Source: Saccoglossus kowalevskii (taxonomy: Eukaryota > Hemichordata > Enteropneusta > Harrimaniidae). Taken from it: 11,828 bases of DNA. Every line of letters begins with the position of its first letter. Position 1 is the stretch's first letter. The position numbers and the translations under genes were made by a program. The notes under the pieces are model-generated. The model did no database searches and had not been told where the DNA came from. It saw nothing but the letters and a program-made list of their open reading frames with translations. Location of the stretch: positions 486,478-498,305 of the forward strand of contig NW_003141318.1 of the NCBI RefSeq assembly GCF_000003605.2, in the 5' to 3' direction. This document shows positions 1 through 8,159 of this stretch, one piece after another.

Positions 1-76
1 ACGGAAATTGAGACGGAACTGGCAATCCGCTGTACGGGATTGACAGCAAATAAATTTGCATATGCCGCAACTATGG
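1..76 (+). CDS. AIFM2: AIFM2/FSP1-like oxidoreductase, internal exon (5' cut by window)
   Basis: This exon is read in frame 1 from the window edge to a donor, g|gtaggt, at 76/77. It encodes 25 residues plus one base of a glycine codon. The stretch LAIRCTGLTANKFAYA matches the CTG-containing strand of AIFM2-type flavoproteins (VVCTGIKIN in the vertebrate protein as I recall it), just before the second FAD-contact motif. AIFM2/FSP1 is an NAD(P)H:quinone oxidoreductase that reduces ubiquinone at membranes and suppresses lipid peroxidation and ferroptosis. The N-terminal FAD- and NAD-binding halves must lie to the left of the window. The junction to the next exon is in phase 1 and rebuilds a Gly-Asp pair also present in the human protein. 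Family assignment is firm. Orthology to vertebrate AIFM2 rather than a related AIF-like paralogue is less certain. Confidence 0.82.
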
Positions 77-423
77 GTAGGTGTAGACAAAGGGTGCCAT
101 GGTATCAGGATAAACACGCCACAATGGCGCTTTCAGTGAACACAGAAACACTTGGAAGAAATGCTAAATTTAATTTGCTCCATACTGTTACATGTGTTAT
201 AAACACGTCATACCATAAACTAGCTCTACGTTCTTACTGATGACAGCGAGGTTAAACAACATTAAACAACCATTACCCAGTTCATTAACCTGGTGGAGGT
301 AAATGCGACAAGACCAGTATTGGTAACTAGTCGGGGTGCCAGTCCACCACAACCGCATTGTATTATATGTCGTGTCACGCGACTAATGTTCTTCATATTA
401 TCTTGGATTATTTTGACATGTAG
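77..423 (+). other. AIFM2-like intron (phase 1)
   Basis: The intron starts gtaggt and ends ttgacatgtag. Removing it restores the frame and gives the expected ...MGDKM... junction. The open frame that starts at 40 and crosses the donor is exon plus intron read-through, not a separate gene. I see no other feature in these 347 bases. Confidence 0.78.
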
Positions 424-624
424 GTGACAAAATGACGATCAAGGGTCAGCTGAAGGTCAATGAATATTTCCAAGTTGAAGGATGCGAAAATGTCTATGCT
501 ATCGGTGATTGCAACAATGTAGATGAAACCAAGATGGCGTACAGAGCCGGACAGCATGCTGATTTGTTGCTCGACAATCTTGTCAAAGAATCTGAAGAAA
601 AAGAGAAGACACCTTATAAACCCG
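424..624 (+). CDS. AIFM2: AIFM2/FSP1-like oxidoreductase, exon with FAD-contact GD motif
   Basis: The exon is 201 bases long with phase 1 at both ends, so it is symmetrical. The acceptor is catgtag|gtgac and the donor cccg|gtaaca. It encodes 67 codons, including the two split ones. The centre reads VNEYFQVEGCENVYAIGDC, which corresponds to the vertebrate stretch with VNEHLQVEG and VYAIGDC. The GD pair is the conserved flavin-contacting motif of this disulfide-reductase-like fold. KMAYRAGQHA follows, as in the vertebrate KMAYLAGLHA. The exon ends in YKPG, the conserved lead into the C-terminal domain. If the following intron is kept, the reading frame stops after NNWP, giving a protein without its C-terminal domain. 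The methionine at 432 is internal and not a real start. Confidence 0.93.
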
Positions 625-1557
625 GTAACAATTGGCCTTAGGCTCAAAAGGCCACCGAAATCTCGTTGAATGCGAGCGAACTACAATCGTGTTTTTGCTT
701 CTCCATTTTATTCCATCATTGTGTCTCTTGACCAACGTATTTGGAACAGTGTCCTCGATGGCGGAAGAAAGTGAGAAACTATTTGAGAGGCAAAAATAAG
801 TCTCGTCTCTCGTATGTTCTCAACGAGATCTCGACGGTCATTTACGTCAAATATATTGACTAACCCATTGCAGTATATGGTAATCGTAATAGTGACGCGC
901 CGTTAAACAATACAGTACAGAATGAATGATCAGAGAAGGCATTTTAAAGCGGCAATAGCTGTAACTATTGACCTTTTCCCTGTCTATATTTTAATAACAT
1001 TTCCTTTATCATTAGTGTCAATTTCTAATAGCCATCGCCGAAATGTGGCCACAGAAAGCCACGTGATGACCAAATTCAACGAAATGGCGACTTTTTGACC
1101 CTTAGTTTTCACTTTATTCATTTTATGTGATATAAAATTTGTGTAGGGTAACTTTGCCCATGCAGTTGCATCTATAACAATATTTTGGTAATATTTGGTC
1201 ATCTTTATGGGGTTATATTTAAACAACAAATTTTCAAAGTCACAGCTATTGTCGCTTCAAGGAATCTCATGATCCACAAATTTACTATACGTAATACGTG
1301 AGTACCAGGTACACATCGTTCGTTTGCACGTGTTCTTATCTGTTCAGAAATATATCGTTAATATATGTGGAGGTATCAGGCTGAATCATTATACCTATAC
1401 AATTAAAGATGATACGTACATGTCTCATCTACTTTCGGTTTTCCATCACGTGATGGCGCTATATAACCACATAATATGCAATACGACACCCTGTTCATGC
1501 ATGTCAAATCTCGCGAATAGGTCTTTTTATAATACTTTTATATGTATTCATTTCTAG
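625..1557 (+). other. AIFM2-like last intron (phase 1), with E-box cluster
   Basis: The intron is 933 bases, starting gtaaca and ending catttctag. It carries no convincing coding sequence. Three CACGTG boxes lie at 1060-1065, 1327-1332 and 1447-1452, and a perfect TGTGGCCACA palindrome lies at 1044-1053. A short hairpin (TGGCCTT/AAGGCCA) sits at about 633-655, just after the donor. Confidence 0.8.
1443..1456. promoter_or_regulatory. 14-base palindrome with central CACGTG E-box
   Basis: CCATCACGTGATGG is perfectly self-complementary. The core TCACGTGA is the type of site preferred by bHLH-zip factors of the MITF/TFE/USF group. It lies in the last AIFM2-like intron with two further CACGTG cores upstream. 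Regulatory function is an inference from the motif and clustering alone. Confidence 0.35.
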
Positions 1558-1718
1558 GCGGTACAATGATGCTGTTATCGATTGGTCGTGAAGGTGGAGT
1601 TTTTCATTTACCAAATGGGTTTATTTTTGGCAGTTTTCCAACCAGACATCTAAAGAGTAAAGACGTGTTCGTGGGCAAATACTGGAAAGAGTCCGGGTTG
1701 AAATGTCCACAGGACTAG
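1558..1718 (+). CDS. AIFM2: AIFM2/FSP1-like oxidoreductase, terminal exon (C-terminal domain)
   Basis: The acceptor tttctag|gcgg is in phase 1 and matches the donor at 624. The exon codes for the last 53 residues, then TAG at 1716-1718. LLSIGREGGV aligns with the vertebrate LLSMGRNDGV, and LKSKDVFVGKYWK aligns with TKSRDLFVSTSWK. The lysine and phenylalanine of this last stretch fall at the positions I recall as human K355 and F360, in the C-terminal part of FSP1 involved in activity and iFSP1 binding. The segment between (FHLPNGFIFG) resembles the LP.G form of AIF-like proteins from fungi and amoebae more than the vertebrate form. The tail ESGLKCPQD has no recognised motif. Total visible protein from the three exons is 145 residues. 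The terminal exon overlaps a spurious frame that starts near 1703. Confidence 0.9.
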
Positions 1719-1972
1719 CGGCGGAACAGAAAATGCTACCCAGTGAAGGACTGCGATCTGTGCTACCAGTATCACTGCTGACATACAATACCGTACTGAG
1801 GAGGCATTTTAACCTCGTCCAAGAATACTACTTTTATAATAGCTATTGCTGGTCCCGGAATAATAATTGTATATTTTATGCTCAACAGGAAATGGTTAGA
1901 ATACCATTAGTTTAGATATATACACGTTGTTGTACAAGTTGTGTGTACTGAAGTTCTGTGGAGTGACAGGTC

Positions 1973-2025
1973 GTTGTTGTTGTTGGTGGTGGTGGTGGTG
2001 GTGGTGGTGGAGGTGGTGGTGGTGG
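1973..2025 (+). repeat. GTT/GGT trinucleotide microsatellite
   Basis: A short (GTT)n run passes into a near-perfect (GGT)n run from 1985 to 2025, with one A interruption at 2011. It lies in the probable AIFM2-like 3' UTR. The many regularly spaced GG pairs on the sense strand could fold as two-layer G-quadruplexes in RNA. Confidence 0.95.
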
Positions 2026-2502
2026 CCCTTTTCAATTTCAAGTTAAGTTGTTTTTATTCACCATCGTGGTAATTTGACATAGGATTACAATATAATTTAA
2101 CTGACACAGTATTATATGTACAGAATCTTAACGAGTTGAAGGGGTATGAGGTTCAGAATACGGTGGATGGGGTGCCAAATTGTTTCAGCATATTCAGTTT
2201 AAATTTAACGCGAAGAAACCGACGGGGAAACACAAATATTGCTTTCAGATAATGAAGACATCAACACAACGTGTGATGAATCAAATGATGCCTATTGATA
2301 TTTAGACCAACGCAAACTATAAATGTAATTTTTTTCATATTATTTAGATAGGATAGAAGGGTTGTTTAGGGCCATGTGCAGGTTTTTTAATGTTTATGGA
2401 AATCATAAATGGTTTTTCGTTGTAAACTTTGTAGCGGAGTACGAGTCTATTATAACGTACGAACTAATATGAACCGTAGTACTATATGTTGTGTGAAATA
2501 CG

Positions 2503-2508
2503 AATAAA
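2503..2508 (+). terminator. Candidate poly(A) signal of AIFM2-like gene
   Basis: This is the first canonical AATAAA downstream of the AIFM2-like stop codon. Cleavage would be expected within the next 10-30 bases. No transcript evidence is available. Confidence 0.45.
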
Positions 2509-3005
2509 CTTGGTTAATACTAACAAAATCAAACTGCTTATTTTATTAAAAAAAAAATACTTTCTCACATAAGAACACGTAATTATCATCGTAATTGTCA
2601 TAGTTCCCCCCCGACTCAGAAGTATATGTCAAAAATATCTCGACGTCTTTCTAAAAAATGACACCATATGACGGTCGACATGAATTTAATTCGTTTTGTT
2701 AATACCAGCAATTTGAATCAGTTTATCGGTCTAACCACAGTCCCTCAACTGTGGTGGGACTGTGATCTAACGTTTCACATGACATGGACACACGAGATCG
2801 TCCCCTACTGTGAGTGTACTATTATAATAGTCACAATACATGATCATTGACTATGAGTTGTACGATCAATTTGAATTAAAACCAACACCATGCGAATACC
2901 TAGCAGGATGCCAGAATATCTTGATATGGGAACTAACCACCATCAAATGTGGGTTTACGACTTCCCCTCTTGTCAGTCTTGCGCATGACGTTGAGGGCGC
3001 CACCG
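2509..3005. other. Intergenic, no gene seen
   Basis: Short open frames on the + strand (2668-2850 and 2840 onward) have no recognisable domain, splice sites or codon character. A hairpin-forming segment lies at 2735-2764, where CACAGTCCC pairs with GGGACTGTG and an alternative CCACAGT/ACTGTGG stem overlaps it. The part at 2940-3010 is more GC-rich and could be repeat-derived. Confidence 0.5.
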
Positions 3006-3212
3006 TCAGTGAGTATCGTAAATACCAAATTCATTGCATAAATTCCATAAACGTATGGTAATTAACTTTAGATCATCTTCACTGTATAATAGTCTTCTCC
3101 ATGTATGTTTATCAACTATGTCAGAATCTTCACTGTCGTTGTTCTCAGTATCTCTGCTGGACTCACTGGATTCTTGAACTGCTAGCGAAGTTTGATAAAA
3201 ATTTACACCCAA
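3006..3212 (-). CDS. Acidic coding-like fragment, unknown
   Basis: The open frame of about 68 codons carries an acidic serine-rich stretch (ESSESSRDTENNDSEDSD), then WRRLLYSEDDLKL, and ends at a TGA. It has no ATG near its left boundary; the apparent start is TTG, and an in-frame TAG lies just upstream. It overlaps the next fragment in a different frame. An acidic run like this is common near the start of piggyBac-type transposases, but no catalytic motif is visible, so I do not assign it. It could be an exon, a transposon remnant or chance. Confidence 0.2.
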   Translation of the reverse strand: MGVNFYQTSLAVQESSESSRDTENNDSEDSDIVDKHTWRRLLYSEDDLKLITIRLWNLCNEFGIYDTH

Positions 3213-3395
3213 TATATTCTACTTTATTGTCTTTGTTCGTCATGTCGTGCACTGTAAGATATTTTACATCATGTCCTCGCTCAACTTTTCTATTTCCAGA
3301 TCTGTAATTGTGCCACCCTTTTTTCTTTACTCTTGTCTGTCCCGCAAATATCGTCTGTTGTTTTAAACAACTTTTTGGAGCAGCTTCACATTCAC
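3163..3395 (-). CDS. Basic coding-like fragment, unknown
   Basis: The frame opens near an ATG at 3397-3399 and runs to TGA at 3163. It is rich in lysine and arginine (RVKKKGWHNYRSGNRKVERG). A T-rich tract precedes it on the minus strand, followed by an AG that could serve as an acceptor. A GTAAAA after the codons for ERGHD could be a donor, which would make this a short internal exon. Together with the acidic fragment downstream it may be one decayed mobile-element gene broken by a frame change. No family recognised. Confidence 0.22.
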
Positions 3396-3574
3396 ACAAG
3401 TTTCATCGTAAAAAAACAAAAAAAACATCAACTTCTCTTGGTTGATCATTTTCTAATTTTGTTAGCAATATTCGTGTCCGCCATAGGTTAAATTATTCTA
3501 TTTATGGGAGAACCTTCCCACCCGCGGTCACACCATTCGCCGAGTTGGAATCTTTATTTTTGATACAAGAATAT

Positions 3575-3940
3575 CTCAAACACGCAGCCTTTCGGCTGAG
3601 ATAGCTCCGCTGTTAGCAATGCACATTTCAAATAAAGATATCATTAGAAAATGAACAATATGCATAGTATCAGAGCAATGGGACTAGCTGTTTTCAACAA
3701 GAATTCAAAAATATCACTTTTCATCAAAAATGACAGAAATAATCATCAAAATTAAATAATTGAAGATATCACCACGAAATTAACAAATCTGAAAGAGGTC
3801 CACATGTAGTACCTATATATGTAATATCATTCAGGCTTGTAGTTTTCAAGAAGAAGTCAAAAAAGTAAAACATTGACACGGACGATGGACAATCACTCAT
3901 ATGATAAGCTCCGCTCGACAAGCGGACCTAAAAAAACTCT
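3575..3940 (+). repeat. Dispersed repeat (SINE-like or non-autonomous element), boundaries approximate
   Basis: The segment starts with the hairpin CAGCC-TTTC-GGCTG and an AGCTCCGCT motif. It ends with GACACGGACGATGGAC, a second AGCTCCGCT, the hairpin TCCGCT-CGACA-AGCGGA at 3910-3926, and CTAAAAAAAC. The combination of TTTTCAAGAAGAAGTC, a GGACGATGGAC block and a hairpin followed by CTAAAAA is, from memory, a frequent 3' end of high-copy repeats in molluscs, corals and other aquatic invertebrates. I cannot name the family. No clear target-site duplication was found. Confidence 0.55.
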
Positions 3941-3953
3941 CCGATATGTTGTG

Positions 3954-4106
3954 CTAAGTTTTAACATTCCTAAGATAGTTATGACCTGGGACGTGGTCTT
4001 TGTTAAAAATAGACAGAGCAGCTTCGGCAAATTCAATTAGTGCATCATTTATTCTGTCAATGAATTCTTCAGCAATTTTCAGTTTTTCTCCGGACTTGTA
4101 GAGGGA
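3954..4106 (-). CDS. Candidate terminal exon, helical protein segment, unknown
   Basis: A frame of 50 codons ends in TAG at 3954-3956. On the minus strand it begins right after a good acceptor, gtccacag|TCC, and an in-frame TAA lies just inside the putative intron, as expected at a real boundary. The protein is strongly amphipathic and acidic-helical (GEKLKIAEEFIDRINDALIE, then FAEAALSIFNKDHVPG). The acceptor is in phase 0, compatible with the phase-0 donor of the exon at 8166-8396, but 4 kb of AT-rich DNA would separate them. Alternatively it is the end of a decayed element: an open stretch in another frame just upstream (4122-4206, IHDVHDDGNERTNR...) would join it after one stop and one frameshift. 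No family recognised. Confidence 0.38.
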   Translation of the reverse strand, partial: SLYKSGEKLKIAEEFIDRINDALIEFAEAALSIFNKDHVPGHNYLRNVKT

Positions 4107-4369
4107 CTGTGGACAATATTACCATTTTAAGGAATGTCCCCATTATGTGATGCATCTCTAAGGGCACGATTTGTTCTTTCATTCCCATCATCATGGACAT
4201 CATGGATCTATGAACAACTGATATTAAAACATGCAAATTATTCCAGAATTATACCAAACATGGAGAGCAGGTAACATATCATGAGATGAATTTTGAGACA
4301 ACTGAATCTGCTACATCACATCCGTATCTAATAGAACTTAATTGCATCGACTGTGAGGCAAAGATGTGA

Positions 4370-5540
4370 TGGGATAATGATGAAGAGGAAACGTATGAGG
4401 CACGATATTACTGACTCTGAGAATAGCGACTACAAGTAGAGTAACATGTATTTAATATTAAATCGACAGAGTGAGAGCGATATACTACATACTAACTATG
4501 GTTATACACATTATATACTTTCTTTACACCATACTATTAAAGGGCAGTGGTCTTCACACAGCATTGGTTCGAATTTAGTGTCAGCAAACAATGCATTTTA
4601 CACGATACGAGTCCCATATCGAACAGGAAGTGACGCGACGTCCATCGCCTTTTAAGCTTCAGGTACCTGTACCCGTCATTGTACTAACTGCAATGTTTCT
4701 AAAATACTCTGCAAATCCTGTCCTAAGTTTTTTTTTATTAAATGTTCTTGTTATAATTGATATAATTTTCCCAATTGGCAACAAGTCTTGATTTTAATTT
4801 TTCAGAAAATGTGGAAACAATTATGTAGGAAAGATTTGTGAAAGGAGTCAAAAATTTACCTCGGCATTGAAAGGGTTAATGGTATGCAAATTACCTAATT
4901 AATATGCATAGACGATATTTAGAACTAATTTGTGAATTACGACAAAAGTTAATTTTGGTGTTCAAAGGGTAAATGAAACCGTACATACCATGTCGTAAAG
5001 ATCATTACAAAATGTAGTCAGTTGGATTCTCTACATCAAAAAACTTTCGGGAACTTAGATTGTCATAGTTCATACCTACCGTAACACGGTAATTCACTCA
5101 AATACACATATACTTGTTTGCACAGAGTTTAATTCAGAAAAGCCAGTGATAGGTACATATCTTACTTGTTGAACAGCTTATAGAGAAACCAAATAATAAT
5201 GTTAAGCAAAGTATATTACCAAAAATAATAGAAATAAAAACTTGAAATGTAAATAGATAATAAACAACTCTGTACAGATCACAGAACAATTTGTGTGATT
5301 CAGCTGTCATTGGGCAATAAAGTGTCAAATGGCCTGAACAATAAATTTGAATGCATGTTCAAAACTTAAACCATGTCAAAAACAGCGAAATTGAACAGAT
5401 TCAGCAATCAGATGCTTTGCACCATTCACAGTGATGAACTGAGGTTTAATTTACATAAATACAAAAGGTATATTCTACACTACTATTTGCTCAGTCAATT
5501 CAATACCATTTAAGAAATAACTTGACCTGTTAATTTTCAT
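4370..5540. other. No gene seen (about 1.2 kb)
   Basis: Open frames here (4446-4791 on +, 5134-5328 on -) have no recognisable domain or exon structure. GGTTCGAAT at 4566-4574 resembles a tRNA B box, with a poor A-box candidate upstream, which could mark a degraded tRNA-derived repeat. The sequence is otherwise AT-rich. Confidence 0.5.
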
Positions 5541-5542
5541 CA

Positions 5543-5641
5543 ATGAACCAATCAAATCCAGTACTACAGACTTCTATGAACCAATCAAATCCAGTAGTAC
5601 AGACTTCAATGAACCAATCAAATCTAGGAGTACAGACGTCT
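5543..5641. repeat. Tandem triplicate of a 33-base unit
   Basis: Three head-to-tail copies lie at 5543-5575, 5576-5608 and 5609-5641, each starting ATGAACCAATCAAAT. The first two differ at two positions (one near the middle, one at the last base), and the third carries several more changes. Because 33 is a multiple of three, one minus-strand frame stays open through all copies and reads repeats of an 11-residue unit close to EVCTTGFDWFI. Each copy also holds a CCAAT core. Confidence 0.93.
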
Positions 5642-8159
5642 ACCTGCCATGGTTGATGTTGCGAGTTGGAATGGGTTGGGCCCAATAGTAAACTTCAATA
5701 GTTGAGGTAGAACAGCTTGGTGAATCTAGACTTGGCACTTTGGCTAAATCTGCACAGTATTAACATACATCCTACATTAAGACCTGCCTAAATCCATCTG
5801 ATGGGCACAAACACATACAATACACATTAAAATCTCATCCAGATTGTCAAATTTCAATTTACCAACACATTTAATTTGCAATATTTTCCATATGCAAACG
5901 CAACCATGTACTTCAATACAGTCGTATACAGCTTTGATTTGAATTACTATTGCACTCAAGCATGAGATGGAATGTAATCACTATTACATTATGAGTACAA
6001 GAAATACTGTGAATGCATAAATTCTTACTGGTATTTAATATTTTGATTGTTTTTACTGGGTTTATAATTCAGATTTTCTAGTAAAACCACAAATTCTATG
6101 ATAATTTACATATTCACATGGATTAACTTTAACAAATTTTAAAGGCAAAATTAAAACCATCTAAATAATTAATGACTTTACAGTACTTATTTTTTCAATA
6201 AAACGGATGTTATTCTATTTTTTCTTTTGTCTGTACATTTCACACCTGTTGGCATATTTAAACACCCAAGGTCAGAACACAGTCCCTGGTGGTCAGAAAG
6301 ACATGCAAATTATTTTTTTTTTCTTTCTGCTGATATACCGGTATTTGTATATACATTGCATATTTAATGAGAAAGGCAAATGATGTACAAATGTGGCAAT
6401 ATATATTTACCCATGCTTGCAGCATTGAAGCAAATGTTCTATTGGTTTCAAAGAGAAAACTCTCAATGCATGGGATTACATGATGAAAGTATCTCATTAT
6501 CAACACCATTAATGTCATTTTCAATCAGTGAACTAAATTTGCATTCAGATAAAACTGACCGCTTTAACAAACCTCATTCTAAATTAACTCGAAAGTAAAA
6601 TCCCACATTTGTTGCTTCAAAATTCATTTCAGCAAACTGAAAAATTAATTACAATTATTTAAAAAAAAATACCATAAAACACATGTTGTATGTTAAAAAA
6701 ATAAAAATACTAACATGCATTTCATATACATCACAGGAAAATACAACAAATTTCAAAATTACTGCAAAAAAGTCGGCCTTTTAGGGATACAATGTACATA
6801 ATTAAGGTACATTTTCTAAGCTACAAAAGGCAGTATGTGAGCATAGTTCAACAAACTTCAGCAATCAACGATTGTTCAAAACCCAACTGATCAGAGCATT
6901 GTGAAGTGTTGTAGGAATCAATGGAAATTCCCATCTGATGTATGCTCAACTGAGGTATTCTATTCAAATCACATTTTAAAGAATTTCATAATGTATAATA
7001 ACATTTAATTGATCAATTAATTAAAGCAGAAAATTTAATATAAATGATATCTGGATATCTACATCCAACCATGGTGTCAACGTGCTGTCATGCAAGAGAT
7101 AAATGCCCAAGCAAAGTTCGCCTGTACCCTGCATGTGATGACAGTGGATTTTAGTCTCAAAAACAACCACCACTGATAAAAGTCAACTCAACTCAAATAA
7201 AAAATAAAATTGCAGATAAACAATTCATAAACTTCAATAAATAACATACAAAAATAATAATATCTGAATGTATTATTAAAAACTGAAATTATTGAAAAAT
7301 TATTTTCACACTTTGGCTTAATAGTTCAATATCAATACCTTACCCTGCTTGTAATCAATAACACTAGAATTCAACTAGAATGAACATACTAAACGAACAC
7401 GCGTATCATTTTCGAGTTCCAAGTTTGTGTCAATCACATCAGAAAATTGAAGACTCCTTGAAAACGAGTCATTTACATTCATGCATTAAACAAATTCTAA
7501 ATGGAATATTTCAAAATTATACATGGAGGCTATTTACACCTAGTTGTGTACAGACAAGGTCCAACAATATGGTGGTCCATAATTTGTTGACGTATTGTGA
7601 CAAAAATATCTCTCAGAGAGAAAACTTCAAATTATGCAGTTGTGAAAAATTTTGAATATTTTAAATGGCATCAATTTATAAAAATAATAAATGCAATTAA
7701 TTTGGGGAGAGGAAAACACGAATAATTTATTCACACAACTGCTGGTTAGATGCAGCAGATAAGATTGTCCACTTTTACCAATGGCTGTGACAATCAGTTT
7801 TAATTGTGTATTTATTTTGTATGCCATACATATTTGTGCCAAGACAACACAAACCAAACTGAAGCTACACCAATAAAGTCTTTAAACTAGTCATGGGATG
7901 ACTGAAGTGAGAAAAGTGATTTGTATAGTTTTGTGAAAACACAAAAAGAGATATTACAAACACACAAAAATGTTACTTCAGCTTATGAAAAAAATTTGCA
8001 ATGTATTTATATGGTGTTACCTTACCAATACCAGTACCAGTAGTGATATTTACTATGGTCATATACTTGTATACAACAACCAGATTATTTTCTGTCATTG
8101 TTACAATTAGTACATATATATACACGTACCAAATTGTATATGTCCATTACCAGATACTC
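5642..8159. other. AT-rich noncoding stretch, no convincing gene (2.5 kb)
   Basis: The region is very AT-rich, with homopolymer runs and many stops in all frames. It fits a 3' UTR followed by intergenic DNA, or a long intron, of the minus-strand gene at 8166-10257. Weak open stretches on the minus strand at about 7018-7185, 6249-6288 and 5640-5760 were examined and not accepted. Confidence 0.5.
7811..7816 (-). terminator. Candidate poly(A) signal for the minus-strand gene
   Basis: AATAAA on the minus strand, about 345 bases after the TAA at 8160-8162. A second AATAAA lies at 7726-7731. It is relevant only if the exon at 8166-8396 is the last one. Confidence 0.25.

Larger units (their letters stand above)
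1719..2508 (+). other. Probable 3' UTR of AIFM2-like gene
   Basis: No AATAAA appears between the stop codon and 2503, so the UTR would be about 800 bases. It contains the GTT/GGT microsatellite at 1973-2025. It also contains two overlapping open stretches (2124-2252 and 2150-2305) that look weakly protein-like. The UTR extent is inferred only from the poly(A) signal. Confidence 0.5.

Noticed and set aside
40-240. Open frame on + starting inside the first exon
   Set aside because: It is the AIFM2-like exon read through its donor into the intron; the splice junction at 76/424 restores the family sequence.
4213-4369. + strand open stretch with NFETTESATSHPYLIELN
   Set aside because: Lacks a start and splice signals, and further stops follow the TGA; not distinguishable from chance or an old repeat.
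4566-4574. GGTTCGAAT resembling a tRNA B box
   Set aside because: No proper A box at the right distance and no cloverleaf could be drawn, so at best a degraded tRNA-derived repeat.
6249-6288. Possible 40-base minus-strand exon between ccag and CAG|gtgtga
   Set aside because: Short, open in one frame only, and no recognisable protein or phase support.
7018-7185. Minus-strand open stretch with QGTGELCLGIYLLHDSTLTP
   Set aside because: Looks somewhat protein-like, but no start, no good donor and no family match; could be an old repeat.
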